Origin: Ustilaginoidea virens
Lineage: Eukaryota > Ascomycota > Sordariomycetes > Hypocreales > Clavicipitaceae
Length of the DNA stretch: 64,000 nt
Direction of reading: 5' to 3'
Assembly: GCF_000687475.1 (NCBI RefSeq)
Contig: NC_057318.1
Location: 3,038,001 to 3,102,000, forward strand
The notes beneath the pieces are model-generated. The model made no database searches and was not told where the DNA came from. It was given only the letters and a program-made list of their open reading frames with translations. Both the position numbers and the translations under genes were made by a program. Below are positions 38,143 through 50,791 of this stretch, one piece after another; within the stretch, counting starts at the first letter, position 1, and every line of letters begins with the position of its first letter.

Positions 38143-38884
38143 GACTTATCGGCGATATAGAGACTTAATACTTTAATAATATTGAACGTATTCGCGATAC
38201 CCTCACTTTTAACAATATAGTCCGCAAAGTTAAGAGCCATTTCGAAAATAAAAGTATAAAGTAATTCTATTTATACTATTAGAACAGAATAATACTCCAA
38301 TCAACTATCGCGAAATATCCCAATAAGTTAAAGCTAGAATGCTTTAATATCCTATTAGAAGAACTTTAATACATATATTATAGTCTTTTTCCCCCCTTTA
38401 TAGCTAATATAAAGCTTCACCGATAAGTACTTAACGCTATAAGAGATACCCCTAAGTATAGCCAGGCATTATATCGTTATGCCCCTACATTTAAAGGCCT
38501 TGCTGCTAACCTATAGCAATCCCTTTCTATCTATAAAACTACCTATATAACTCAATAGCATTATTTCCTTTAATAGCAACCCCAATAATATCAGGATGTT
38601 AAAGATATTAATAATAATATAGTGTTATTCACTAACCGTAGATATAGTTAATCCCGCCCTTAATGCCGATTCGGCCTATAGTAGCAGTATTAACGGCAAT
38701 AATAAAATCGCGCCTTTTTATTTAGGCCTCGTCAAAAAAGATACTTCATTTGCAATAAATCAGGGTATTAGTTATCCAACTATACTGATAAAAAGTAATA
38801 AGAATTAAAGGTATAATAGCTAAAGAACCGCTCTAACTGGACCGCCCCTAATAATAGGAAATTCCGCATTTTCCTATAGGAATA
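38143..38884 (+). pseudogene. Copia P gag, part 2 (between LINE K and copia H)
   Basis: Continues P's gag directly after the right duplication of LINE K. It matches the reverse complement of O at 29040-28290 (FNNIERIR, NDIVRKVKS, IPKYSQALYRYA-like stretches). It ends at 38884, where H is inserted, and resumes at 45805. Confidence 0.8.
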
Positions 38885-39437
38885 TGTCAAAATGGTTTTC
38901 GCCTGCTAAGATAATGCAGTATGCGAAGGATAAAGGCAGTGGAATGGTAAAATCGCAGTAAGGTAAAAGGCACAGATAAGATACGAGACTAAGGCATAGG
39001 GACAATCTGATGTGCATTAATTCTGCATACTTGCTTGCATGCATCCATCCATACATTCCTTCCCACTATTTGGGTAGGAATATCTAGGGATTTAAATACA
39101 TAATATTCCAACATAGAATATCCCTAGTGAAATCAATCTGACGTAAATATCCTGACCATACTGTGATATCATAGATATGTGGCGAAATATGCATTTATAG
39201 TGCATCGAGATTTGCGACGATAAAGTAGTATAATCAATTTGTGATGCATTATACATTTGCGCGTAAGGAAATGTGTGTAAGTATTAGGTACTCAACTTTG
39301 CTAGCAGCCGCCATATAAATATAAGTACTGAATACTTAATACCTTTTTCAATCTGATGATGCGGCGATGCGTAAGAATTGTCGGCGATTAATATCCAAAA
39401 ATAATAAAATAAAATAACAAATAATTTCATTCTGATA
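38885..39437 (-). repeat. 3' LTR of copia H
   Basis: 553 bp. On the plus strand it starts TGTCAAAATGG and ends ATTCTGATA (ATTCTGACA in the partner LTR). CpA/TpG-rich sequence such as TGCATGCATCCATCC is retained, showing much weaker RIP than the host elements. Confidence 0.93.
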
Positions 39438-39474
39438 TACCCCCCTAGATAGGCTAGAATATAGCTCTATCTAG

Positions 39475-42400
39475 CTAGTCGGTATCACTCTCGTTATCTT
39501 TTGTATTTCGTATTAGGTCCTTAATATCTACTAGGCCTAATTGGTTGCGGAAGGTAGTAAATCGTTAGCCTATAAGAGCCTTTGTGAGCCCATCCGCTAC
39601 TATATTATTAGTAGGGATATAAGCTAGGTCGAATAAACCCTGCTGATAAGCCTGTCGCAGCCAGCTGTTATAGATATCAATATGCTTTAATGCAGTATTA
39701 ATACGGGGCATTGTTGTTGTTACTAGGCGTATAGCTTATAGGTTATCGCACTCAATAGTGACCTTATGATTAAGCTTAAGTCTTAGTTATTCTATGAGAC
39801 GGGTTATAGATATAGTGGTCTTAGCAGTTGACGATAGTGCTAGTAGCTCTGCTTCGGTAGAAGATGTGGTAACGGTATATTGTTTAATAGCTTCCTAATT
39901 AATAGGTCCGCTAAATAGGCTGAAGAAAGAGCCTTAGGTAGACTTCTGGGTCTCTTTATCATCAGCAAAAGCAGCATCAGAAGATATTAATAACTCTTTA
40001 GTAGAAGGTTGCTGCTGGATATTATTACTTAGTTGTTGTTGTATGGCAGTATATTAAATAGCTAAATAACATGTGATATAGAGGTATATTGTGACCCCTA
40101 TGGCTAATAGGTAATAGTGAGGGGAAGGGTTGTATAGATATTCTGAAAGGCGGGAGACTGCCACAGCAGTATCAGGTCGGGTCATAGTGGTTGGGTAATT
40201 TATAGAGCCCATGAGTTTTTGGTATTGGTATATCTCGTATGCCATAGCGATACTAGTATATTTATTAAGAGGCTGTTCTAGAATTGGATAGTCTTTATAT
40301 GTAATATTTCTTCCTTTTAAGAAGTCGTGCGCAAGCTTTTCTATATAAGAGTCTTATAATAGCTAGGTCTTAGTAGGCCGATGCCGTATAATTCGGATAC
40401 CTAAGAACTATTTTAGAGTACTAAGGTCCTTTATTTTATAGGCTGCTTTTAATTTATTAACGAGGGATTCTACTTTGGGACGATTCTTTAGTTGAAATAG
40501 TACTACTATATCATCCACAAAATAAAAGACTACTATAGTGGTAGTAATCATAATATAAGGGTCTTCTGTGATAAGAGTAAGGTCGAGAGATTTAAGGGTT
40601 AATAAAAGCTCTTATTGCTATAGGTAAGGGGACCTACGAAGACTATATAAGGCGCGTTGTAATAATAGTGCCTATCTAGGTCTTTTAAATCTATTTGGAT
40701 AATCGATATAGACGACTTTGTCTTATAGGCTATTAGTAAATGCCGATATAGCATCCATTTGTATAATATCAAGGTCGAACTTCGTTATAATAGCTATTAA
40801 GATTCGGAAGGATTTAGCAGCTAGTATAGCGGCATAGGTCTCTTTATCACTATAAGGTTGAAGATCACTATGCATACAAATTCGGGCTTTAAATTTAGTA
40901 AGAAAGCCATATTTATTACACTTATATTTAAATACCTACGTAAGTGGTATAGGCTTATAATTATTAGGAAGGTCTGATAGTTATGTAGGCTTAAAGGTTC
41001 CTTTATTCTAGTTATCGTAGAATTCGCTCTTTACGGCCTTTTTAAATTCTAGTTCGAAATGGTAACCTTTTAGGTCTTTCTAAAACCTAAGTTTAGGCGG
41101 TAGGGATGATTGGTGTAGGCGTTCCTTAGTGCCTAGAAAAAAACTGCTAATAAAAGCCGTACTAGAAGCATTCTTATTAGCCAGCCTAGCTGACCTTTAT
41201 AGTATAGGACTAATCTTAGCGCTTGCTTCAGAAGGATATATGGAAGCTGGGGTAGGTAGCTAGACTATAAGATGTTATTATTTACTAGGAACAGCTTATT
41301 TACTAGTAGGTATAGAAGTCGAAGGTAATATTATGCTAGTAGAAGGCATAATAGAACTAGGAATATAAGGCTGAGTAGTACTAGGGGTAGAAAGAACAGG
41401 TATAATAGTAGTAGAAGGGTAAGATATATAGAGTTCGTCTATATCCTTATACTTAGATGCATTATCGATATATTATGGCAGTTATATCTCAATTCGTTGT
41501 AGTATAGTAGCAGTGGCTTTACCACTATAGAAGCTGTTTTTATCGAAAGTAATATCGCGAATTCGTTGTACTTTATAAGGGTCGGGAATCCACACACGGT
41601 AGATATTAGTAGAATCGTAACCTACTAAATATCCTATCTTAGCGTATGGTACTAGCTTTAATTCTCATCGATTAGTGCCTTTTAACGCTATTGTTATTAA
41701 TAGATAGGCCTTGCAACCGTAAGCCTTAAGGAATAATATAGAAGGCCTAGGATCAGTATATTGGGTATCCCTAGCGTTATTAGCTAGCCAGGAATAAAGT
41801 CGTTAATATGGTGTAATCTACTAAAGGCCTTATTGTGGTGTGCGATTATATAAGAAGGTTGCGGCTTTCTATAGTTCCGGCTATAGATCTTTAGGTAGGT
41901 TAGCAGCTAATCGTAAGGTCCTAACTTTAGTCCCTATAATACCCCCCAAGCGTTCAGCTGGGCCGTTTTAGGCTAAGGTATAAGGCGCTATGACTTCATC
42001 CTCTATACCTAAGGATATCTTCCAATTATGGTATTATTGCTGGAAAGCAGGGTCATTATCGCGATAAATAATAGAGATAGTAAGGTTCTACTAGCGCTAT
42101 AAATAGTTATTAAGGTCTGCTAGCTTTCCTAGGATTTCTAACTGGGTCCTAGAATATAAAGGATAATAGAAGATAAATTTAGTATCATTATCCTATAGTA
42201 ATAGTACTACAATAGTACCATTATAAGCTTGGTCTAGTATAAATATATCAATATATACCCGCCAGAAAGGTCTTGGGCTAGGTAGATAGGGCTGCCGGCT
42301 GATAATCCTAATGGCCTTAGATAGTAAGTACTGCTCACAATCAATAGTAAATAATCCCTTAATTTTAGCGCTAGTAGTCGACTAGACTATCCTTTCTAAG

Positions 42401-44490
42401 GCTTCCTTATTAGGGTGGCCTAGTCGCTTATGCTATATCGTAGCCATAGCTTCCGAGGCAGACGCATTATAGGTATCCTTCGAGATAGCCACTACTGTAG
42501 CGGGCGCTATAATAGTTGGAATAGGATGAGATGATATGTATTATGTAGCCGTAGAATTGTTAATTAATGGAGGCATATTTTTATCTAACATAGTAGGGTC
42601 TTCCCTACTAATAATAGATAAAGGCGGCGTAATATCCTTAGAGGTACTAGATATAGAAGGGCAAAATACCGTAGTATCGTTAGAAGGGTAAAATACCATA
42701 GTATCCTCAGTAGTAGTAGTGGTAGCAGCAATAGCGACTTCGCTATACTTAATAACCTACTGGCTAAATATCCGGTTAGTATAAAATAAACGGTCCTTAT
42801 TGTATATAATCCAGCCAATCTGTGAGTTCTAGTAGTAATTCGCACGCATAAATCGTTCTAAGCTTGCCATATTAGTATAAAATATCGGTATATATACTAC
42901 GTGTAGTAGCTCGAAGATGCCTTTATTAGTATTTAATCGCACTCTTCTATATCCTAGTATAGAAGGATTAGATTTACTAGCAAATGCTATTTCGGGCTCG
43001 ATATTTAGAATATAATCTAGTAACCGGTCCTTATTATTAGTGATATAAGTGTTAGAGCCACTATCCAATATCCAGGAATCTTTAAGTGGATAAGGTATAG
43101 TTAAGAGAGATACCTATGGGCTAGTAATAGATAGGGATGCCTATAGGCTAGTAATAGATAGGGATGCCTATAGGCTTGCCTATGGGCTGGTAATAATTAT
43201 TAACGATATAGTCGGTTCGGGTTGCATAAGGTTATATAACGTATTATTATCCTTACTAGCAAACGCAATTCTAAGTGATATAGAAGGAGAGGGTGGCTGT
43301 AATACAATAGGATTAATCGTGATTCCTTTCGCTTATAATGCTTTAATAACTATATCCTTAAAGCGCTAATCAGATGAAAACTTAGATTGGATTTTATTAA
43401 GTATAGTAGTATTGGGCTTCCAATCCTTAGGCGCCTTTTGCTAGTTTAAAACATAATAATCTTCCTAGCGATGTAAAAGGCTATAAATGCATAATTGTTT
43501 TGGCTTAGTAATATCAGTTGTTTTTTATTGATTTTTATTAGTATCTATATCCTGGAAAGAGGCAAAGGCACCTTATGCTCTTTATTGTTGTGAGGCAAAC
43601 TCTTGCTTGAATAAATCACTAATATAATAACCATTGGGTATCTTCTTCTCCTATCCTTCTTTATTATTATATTGCTTTTCCTTAATTCTATTCTTCTAAT
43701 AATTAGAAAAGGCTAATGCAATAGATTCCACAGCATCGATAAAATCCTAGGTTAGTTAGAGTCCTTATATATCTGGTATATTGATATTAATAGCTTCTGT
43801 AAGGACTTTCTTATAGGAAGTAATCCAGCTAGATATCTTAGTCCTATTAGGACTTCGCAGTACAGCTGTATAGCGCTGGCGGATATCTTTTTCATGGTCC
43901 TAAGTGGTGGGCTGCAAGCGTTATTTTAATAGGTATAGCTATGCGGCAATATTATTCTCCTGGCTTATGGTATTGTAGTAGTTGCCTATAGTTGCGATAA
44001 TCTAGCGTTAGATATTAACGAGAGCTTTTTTCTTATCCTTATAATCCTATAGGGTAGTCCTATAGATATTCGTTATATACTATAACCTAGTAAAATCAGA
44101 ATCGTCGAGGTTAAAGATAGAGGAAGTATGAGGCTTAATAGTAAAAGCAGTAGGCTCAATAGGCTGTTATAAGGTAGGCCTATTAGGTTCCTCCACGGAA
44201 GGGTTGATATAGGCCCAGATATTTTCGTTAATAGCAAACTTCTTAATAATCGAGATCTATTTAAACTAGTCTTTACTACCTAGCAGTTAGAAGTTTGCTG
44301 GGTTCCCTAGGTCGGTATTGGTAGCTATAATGGAATAGGTAGGAAAGGCAGGATAGGTAGGATAGGTAGGATGGGTAGGATAGGTAGGATAGGTAAGATA
44401 GATAGGAAAGAATAATAATAAGAAAGAATAATAACCTAGCCTTAGTTAAAGAAAATCTAATAGATAAAGGTCTAAATAAATCCAAAGGGC
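39475..44490 (-). pseudogene. Copia H Gag-Pol polyprotein
   Basis: Reading right to left, Gag covers about 44490-43100, including LYLLK-RLQPTT and a zinc-knuckle remnant (HRWEDYY) near 43450. Protease has MDSGSNTYITNN at 43068-43033. Integrase and its C-terminal part run from about 42500 to 41500, with GHPNKEALERIV and VGYDSTNIYRVWIPDP. Reverse transcriptase is at about 41100-40150. The RT-RNase H link has YQKLMGSINYPTTMTRPDTA at 40230-40170. RNase H is at about 39960-39475 with SSTEAELLALS and ADGLTKAL. Stops are fewer than in other elements but present, so it is inactive as read. The family differs from O/P/G. Confidence 0.88.
44338..44405. repeat. 9-bp microsatellite in copia H
   Basis: About seven imperfect copies of GGATAGGTA in tandem near the 5' end of the H coding region. 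On the minus strand this gives a low-complexity Ser-Tyr-Leu run in one frame. It could be a gag repeat or a leader microsatellite. Confidence 0.8.
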
Positions 44491-45246
44491 AAAATAGTCC
44501 CGGTAAATAGTCCTAGGCAAAAGGGATTAATCTAGGTAGTCAATCCAGTCAATCCAGTCATAATATACTACACTTATGGTCTTCCGGCCTTAGTAGTCAA
44601 AAGTCGCTTGCCGGCTTCCTAAGTCAGAAGAAATATTTCACGCAGGCAAATGTATCGGCACTGCTGCGTTCTTTTGGGCTATGCCTTATACTAGTAATTT
44701 GTATGGCGGCACAGGTGCCCTAGCAGAACTTTTGCCTAAGGCTGATTTCTTCGTTAGAAAGAATATTTAATTGTAGAAAATCGTTTGGCAAGATAGCGAC
44801 AATATAATAGAAGGTGCGTAGGTAAGCAGTCGGTATGCCTATTGCATGTTGCACAGCGAAGGTCGGATTAAGGTGATAGAATTGCAATATGAAAATGCGC
44901 GATTGTGCTGGTTTGCACGCTATTTATCACGCGTTTATACGGTCCTAGTAATAATATTAGCACAGAGGTATAAGAAATATAGCAGCAAGAAAAGATTGAT
45001 ATTGCATAGAATATGTAATTGCACTCTTGCAAACCTATGCACAGCTGCGTGCAGCTGGCTAAAGTTAGTATGCAGTTGTTTGCGTATATAATAAAAGGGG
45101 GAAATAGCCGGTAATCCATCGGACCAGCTGGTAATTTATCGGCGTGCAGCTGGCAATAAATGCATGCGAATAATAGTCGGAGAGAAATCGAAAGGATAAA
45201 ATAGATAGAATAAAGCGATTTACCGGGTGTAAACCGGGCTTATAAC
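44491..45246 (-). other. Leader of copia H
   Basis: Between the 5' LTR (right) and gag. The sequence is less TA-rich and contains many TGCA/TGC words. Short frames on both strands have no similarity I recognise and are not called. A tRNA primer site next to the LTR could not be identified. Confidence 0.6.
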
Positions 45247-45799
45247 TATTAAAATGGTTTTCGCCTGCTAAGATAATACAGTATGCGAAGGATAAAGGCA
45301 GTGGAATAGTAAAATCGCAGTAAGGTAAAAGGCACAGATAAGATACGAGACTAAGGCATAGGGACAATCTGATGTGCATTAATTCTGCATACTTGCTTGC
45401 ATGCATCCATCCATACATTCCTTCCCACTATTTGGGTAGGAATATCTAGGGATTTAAATATATAATATTCCAATATAGAATATCCCTAGTGAAATCAATC
45501 TGACGTAAATATCCTGACCATACTGTGATATTATAGATATGTGGCGAAATGTGCATTTGTAGTGCATCGAGATTTGCGACGATAAAGTAGTGTGATCAAT
45601 TTGTGATGCATTATACATTTGCGCGTAAGGGAATGTGTGTAAGTATTAGGTACTCAACTTTGCTAGCAGCCGCCATATAAATATAAGTACTGAATACTTA
45701 ATACCTTTTTCAATCTGATGATGCGGCGATGCGTAAGAATTGTCGGCGATTAATATCCAAAAATAATAAAATAAAATAACAAATAATTTCATTCTGACA
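45247..45799 (-). repeat. 5' LTR of copia H
   Basis: 553 bp, the same length as the left copy. It starts TATTAAAATGG (TGTCAAAATGG with two transitions) and ends ATTCTGACA, followed by the GAATA duplication. Confidence 0.93.
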
Positions 45800-48700
45800 G
45801 AATATAAAGGGACTACCGACTAAGACCTTAATAATGCCGATTTTAATGATATTACTAAAGATGTTAAAGTAATAATAATAAGGGTTATAAATTAGGATAT
45901 AAAGGACGCTATCGCACCATAAATTATAGCCACTTAGTATTTTTTAGCCCCTATATAAATAGAACTATTACCTTCTTTATCTATTGTAATATTGCAAGCC
46001 CTATAGGATGAATTATGCCGATACGCCTTCCTGCAAATTGACCTCTTCCGAATGCCTTTACTACTACTAGACCGAAATTCTGCCTTTCTAGAAGAAGAAC
46101 GCTATAGTGACTATACCTTCCGTGGAATCCTACCGGATACTAGCGCCTCTAGCCTATCAATAGTAGGCTTAGGTTAAATAAAGGCCCTAATGAGATTAAT
46201 AAATTCCCTAACTATTAAGGCGACTAATAAAAAGCATATAGTGAACTTTAGCGCTAGCTTTACTATATCTTCTGGTATACTAAATATTCCGATGATATTC
46301 GGTAATATCCCCTTCTACGTCTTTAATAGCAGTACCCCCTTCCTTTATTCTATCACAGATATAGATAGGATAGGCGTAAAGCTTAATAATATTAATAACC
46401 TATTAATCTAAAGGGATATTAAGGTCCTTATTATTAGGAAATAGGGACATCTATAGTAGACTCTTAATGCCACGGATACTATAGCCTTCTATCTATCATT
46501 ATGGGAAATCTATTAGCTATATCGCCAATTTAGGCACCCCTCTATCAATAGGCTTACCAAATTGCTTTAATAGGCCGGATATAATAATAATATTAACCGC
46601 AATATCATCGAGAGGATCACCTATATATGCCATTAATACTAAATAAACGTAAAGGCACTTAGCCGATTTAAATTCACACTTAAGGATAACGATATTAGCC
46701 AATTTAACTATAAGATTATCGTTAATATCCTTTATATTAAGAATCGGCCGGTATTATATATTATAAATGCCGCTATAAGCTTCCAGGCAATTAGATTTCT
46801 TAATCTATAAAGGCAGAAGGCCTACGATATTTGGAATGCCCTTAAGGAATACTAGATCGATATATACCTCGGCCCGCCGGATTAGATTGTTTATAATACC
46901 GGCCTAAATTTCGCCTCCGCTAAATTCCGTTATAATGCCTAGTTTCTATCTATCAATATAGATGAAATCCCTATAGAAGCCTATAATAGTATTAGCAAAG
47001 TCGAGAGATATCACGCCCTATTGCGCTAAGCCTATACCATTGTTGATAATAAAGTAGGCGACCTAATAATAAAGGAATAGAAACTACAGCTTACTGTAAA
47101 GGCTATTAACGATTCTACTAGACCTAATGGTCTAATGCCTATATTATTAGTCTTTAGAGCATATCCTCGACTTACAGATAATTTACCCCCTAGCTTATTA
47201 GTATTATGATGTGCTTTAATATTACGAAAGGCCACTAATAAAGCTAGGAAATGCCTCACTAAGTGACAAATTCGTAATACCCTCGCCCAATAGAACGGCC
47301 TAGATACGCGGCCTATCCACCGACTACCCCTATAGTTAAATATACGGGTATAAAGAGAAAAAGGTAGATAGTATAGGCTGTACCGGCTAATCAGCATTAA
47401 TGGTAAGACCTATATTATATAGATGCTATATAGCCCGGTTAAGTACCGGTTAATAGTCGTTAAGTTATATAATTACGACCCTAATGATGCCGAAGATATT
47501 ATCTATTCCGAAAGACCGGCCTACCCCAGCCGGATAGAAGTTAGGATACTAACTATAGCCGCACCTCCAGCCGAGATGATACCTATAGCCGCGATATATC
47601 TATCGCTAGCTACTAGCCCTAACCAAGTCAGGCTAGTATCACTATTACTACCGCCAGCACGTATAATATCCGATATTATAATCAATAAAGATTAAAAAGA
47701 GGCTCTTATTAATACTATTGCTTTTAGTACCGTTATTAATGCCTCTTTCCTAGCCGCAAAAGAGTAAGCCGACCTATAGCTTACTAATTAATTACGCTAG
47801 GAAGGGAAGATAATAACCCTAGGAGCCCCCTTCGAATAGTCTGACCATATAGAGGTAGAAGCATTATAGGCCCGCAATATATTCCGATTTATTACCTTTA
47901 ATATCGGTAAATATAGAGCCTAACGTCTCTTTAACTTACATATAGTACGAGAGATTAAGGGCAAAGGTATAGATACACTATATAAAAAGTCACGATTCGT
48001 TATATAAGGTTATAGTAATAATAAAAAGTAAATAATATTGACTTAGTCCCCTATAATCTAACGGGCTAATCAACGGCTACTTATATTATTAGCCCTATCA
48101 CTATAATACTCTTACGGCTTATTCCTCTAGATATATAATATCATATAGGCTTACGTATAGTTATTAACTACCCTCAATCGGTCGATTATCGCTAAATTAC
48201 CTAAGCAGATAGCTTACTAATACCCTAATAATACTATTATAGAAGTAGTGAAGCCACTATACGGAATAGCTAAGGCAGGCACCTACTAATAGGCGATATA
48301 CTTCTGGCACTATCGCGAGAAGTTGGGCATAACTATATCGACCTATAACCCCTATTTGCTGATATCCACCGGCGATACCGACCGTACTAGCGATACCATA
48401 TGCTTCGGTATTATAGGTATATAGACTAATAATACCCTCGGCCTAAGTAATAATGCCTTCTTCTAATGGGAAGAATTAGAGCTTACTAAGGCAGGCTTTA
48501 ACGCTAAGCCTAAGATAAAGCTATTACTAACCATACCCCTAATATTCAATAAATGCATCCTAACGGCTAATAATAACGGTATAACCTTATGCCAGAAAGG
48601 GTAAAATAAGAAGATCACAACTATCGATAAAAATACACCTATAGCCTAGCGTAATTATATCGAATAACACGCTCGTAGCGCTTATATAGCTATAGTCTAC

Positions 48701-49400
48701 TAGCCCGAGGCGTTCTTTGACCTATTTATTGCAGCATAATACCAGCAATTTAACCCTAATAATATCGCAAGGTTAAATAAGCGCCTTTAATAGCAGCGCG
48801 ATAACTAGGGTCGTAGCTTATAGTATATTAATCTAGCCCTTACTACAGCCAAACTTTTTATATTCGTTAACAGATCCTTTACCAATAATAAAGATTTAAG
48901 CTCCTAAATTAGCTATATTATTATGCTAGGGAATAAAGAGGATAACCCTATAGATAACGCCTTCCTACTGACCGGTAATATTGTTACTTACAGCTCTACA
49001 AAAAGTAAGCGTATAATATACAGCGCACTCGCTTCGGAGCTATATAATATAATATAAGGGGTCGATATTGCATACGCGATAGGCACGACCCTTAATATAA
49101 TTACTAGCAGGCTAGGATTACCGAAGGTCCCTACCGTTATATATATAGATTCGTTTTTATTATACAAATGCCTCATTAAGCTAGGCACTACTAAAGAGAA
49201 AAGGCTCATAATAGATATCATAACCCTACGATAGTTATACGAGCGCCAGGAGATATATAAGATCTATTAGATCAATAAGAATAATAATCTCACCGACGCA
49301 ATAACTAAGGGAACGCCTAATAAAGCCCTTAAGACTTTTATCGACCGCAATCAGGTTATTATACGTATAGAAGGGTGGGTAAAGAGGCTAGTCAATATCT
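45800..49400 (+). pseudogene. Copia P gag end and pol (PR-IN-RT-RH)
   Basis: Resumes P after H. The retropepsin-like domain is at about 46060-46411, ending DIDRIGVKLNNINNLLI, nearly identical to O's at 27678-28031. Integrase and linker follow to about 47700. Reverse transcriptase is at about 47750-48700 with SRFVIQGY, VVKPLYGIAKAGTY and GITISTYNPYLL, and the catalytic box read as TNNTL at about 48427 (QTDDTL in the family). QRDN and RSFTNNKDLSS follow. RNase H is at about 48940-49380 with ALASELYNII, LIKLGTTKEKR and ITKGTPNKAL. Motif order and wording match the fungal TNT-like copia polyproteins. TAA/TAG stops throughout. Confidence 0.9.
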
Positions 49401-49684
49401 GACTGCATTTAGGTATGATTAGTGATATTATAGGTAGCAAGTGTGTGGATTTTCCTATATTCAATGTTGTATTGCTTTACTGCGTTTACTGCTGCCCCTT
49501 TTTACCCCTTTATTTTGGCTGCGATATTTAATATACCGGCTGTACGGTATGATGCCGGCCGCGTGGCGCGATAGCGTTATCGCCGGCACAACCTGCTAAG
49601 ACCGCGCCGCACTCTCTTTTCTATATATGCGCCGTATATCCTAGCGATTCCGATATTTGCCTCTATAAAAAGAGAAGCTGCTAG
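49401..49684 (+). other. 3' noncoding region of copia P with polypurine tract
   Basis: Less RIP-affected and GC-rich, with a hairpin-prone GCGCGATAGCGTTATCGC block near 49566-49583. TAGCGATTCCGATA at 49642-49655 is the perfect reverse complement of the first 14 bases of the 3' LTR (49685-49698). The polypurine tract AAAAAGAGAAG lies in the loop between the two arms. G has the same arrangement. Confidence 0.8.
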
Positions 49685-50017
49685 TATCGGAATCGCTATC
49701 GCAAGGTGCCCAATTGGGCATATTGCAACGGATGTGCCGCGTATACTGCCGCATATACGATGTGGCCCCTTTTGCCCCTTTACCCCTAAGCCCGGTAGGG
49801 CACGCGGACAGCCCGGCCCGACTGCGCCGATATATGTGACCACGGCACGCACAAAAAGGCTATATCGTGTAATTACCCTCTTTTGCTTCCTTTCTTCCTT
49901 CTCAGATAGTCAGTCATAATCAAAGAAGTAATCATACCTTTAACCGGTGACCTCACAGTACATAATACCACGCGCGCGACCCTACGTACAACTGGGTACC
50001 CCGAGTTTATATCAACA
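49685..50017 (+). repeat. 3' LTR of copia P
   Basis: 333 bp. Starts TATCGGAATCGCTA (TGTCGG with a transition) and ends TATATCAACA. The GTATT duplication follows at 50018-50022. Confidence 0.93.
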
Positions 50018-50791
50018 GTATTATCGGGTAATCTTAGTAGGCAGTATTTACTCTTAAAAGATATAACCTTTAGTATAAGGAAATCATCTATTTTGCCGCT
50101 ATATCTATCCTCTATACGATAGCTATATAAGAGGTCAGATATCTTCTTCGATATATTATTAAACCCGGTTTAGGAATGATCTTCTTAGTCAAACCCGGCC
50201 TCTATATAGGCTTTTCGGGTATAACTTTAGGGGTATTCTAGAGGGTATTCCGGAACAGCTTATTAGTAGCCTTACGGTAGGCTGGCGGGATCTCTTACTA
50301 GGTTATCTTATAACCTGGGTCGGTCTGGGTTTACCGGTTTTACCGTTAAAACGGTCTATTTATTGGCCTAGGTAGGCTGATATTGGCGGGAGGGGCTAGG
50401 TGCCGTACCTATTTTTAGTATTATCGGATGAGGCATTTAGGCCCGATATCTGGTATTATGGGCGGCATTAGCGTTAGCTTAGAGAGTATTATCGTTATCG
50501 GGGTCTTTTATTGAAGGAAGTATATTATCGGGGCCTATAACCCGACCTCTATTAGGCCTATATAACCTCGAGGGGCATAGAGATAGCCGCCTCGGCTAGC
50601 CTAGCTAGGGGTATAATCCCTAGAGCGATATATTTAATCGGGTCGGTCTTATAGGCTATAATCATCGGCCGTTGCACATTATTATTAGTAGGAGCTTTCC
50701 CCTATTTCGAATAGCGGCCTATTATAAATAGGCGTCTTCCCTTTAGGTTATTAAGACTAGCCCCTTTCTTCATTAGTAGAAGCAGGGGCAT

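Larger units (their letters stand above)
38885..45799 (-). mobile_element. Copia element H (second family), youngest large insertion
   Basis: A 6915-bp Ty1/copia element on the minus strand. It has 553-bp LTRs (38885-39437 and 45247-45799) and the exact 5-bp duplication GAATA at 38880-38884 and 45800-45804. Joining the flanks restores the gag of P. A polypurine tract TAGGGGGGT (minus strand, 39447-39438) abuts the left LTR and fixes the orientation. The two LTRs differ at about 13 positions, all transitions. Base composition is far less TA-skewed than its surroundings. Confidence 0.93.
29060..50017 (+). mobile_element. Copia element P, complete, split by LINE K and copia H
   Basis: A plus-strand Ty1/copia element with 333-bp LTRs at both ends and an exact 5-bp duplication. 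Removing LINE K and element H with one copy of each of their duplications leaves about 7.2 kb. The order is LTR, leader, gag (interrupted twice), protease, integrase, RT, RNase H, 3' noncoding region, LTR. It sits inside O, a member of the same family in the opposite orientation. Confidence 0.9.

Noticed and set aside
44846..45418. ORFs of 81-117 codons at the right end of copia H (and a 60-codon one at 38874-39056)
   Set aside because: They sit in the LTR and leader of H. The same ORF appears in both LTR copies.
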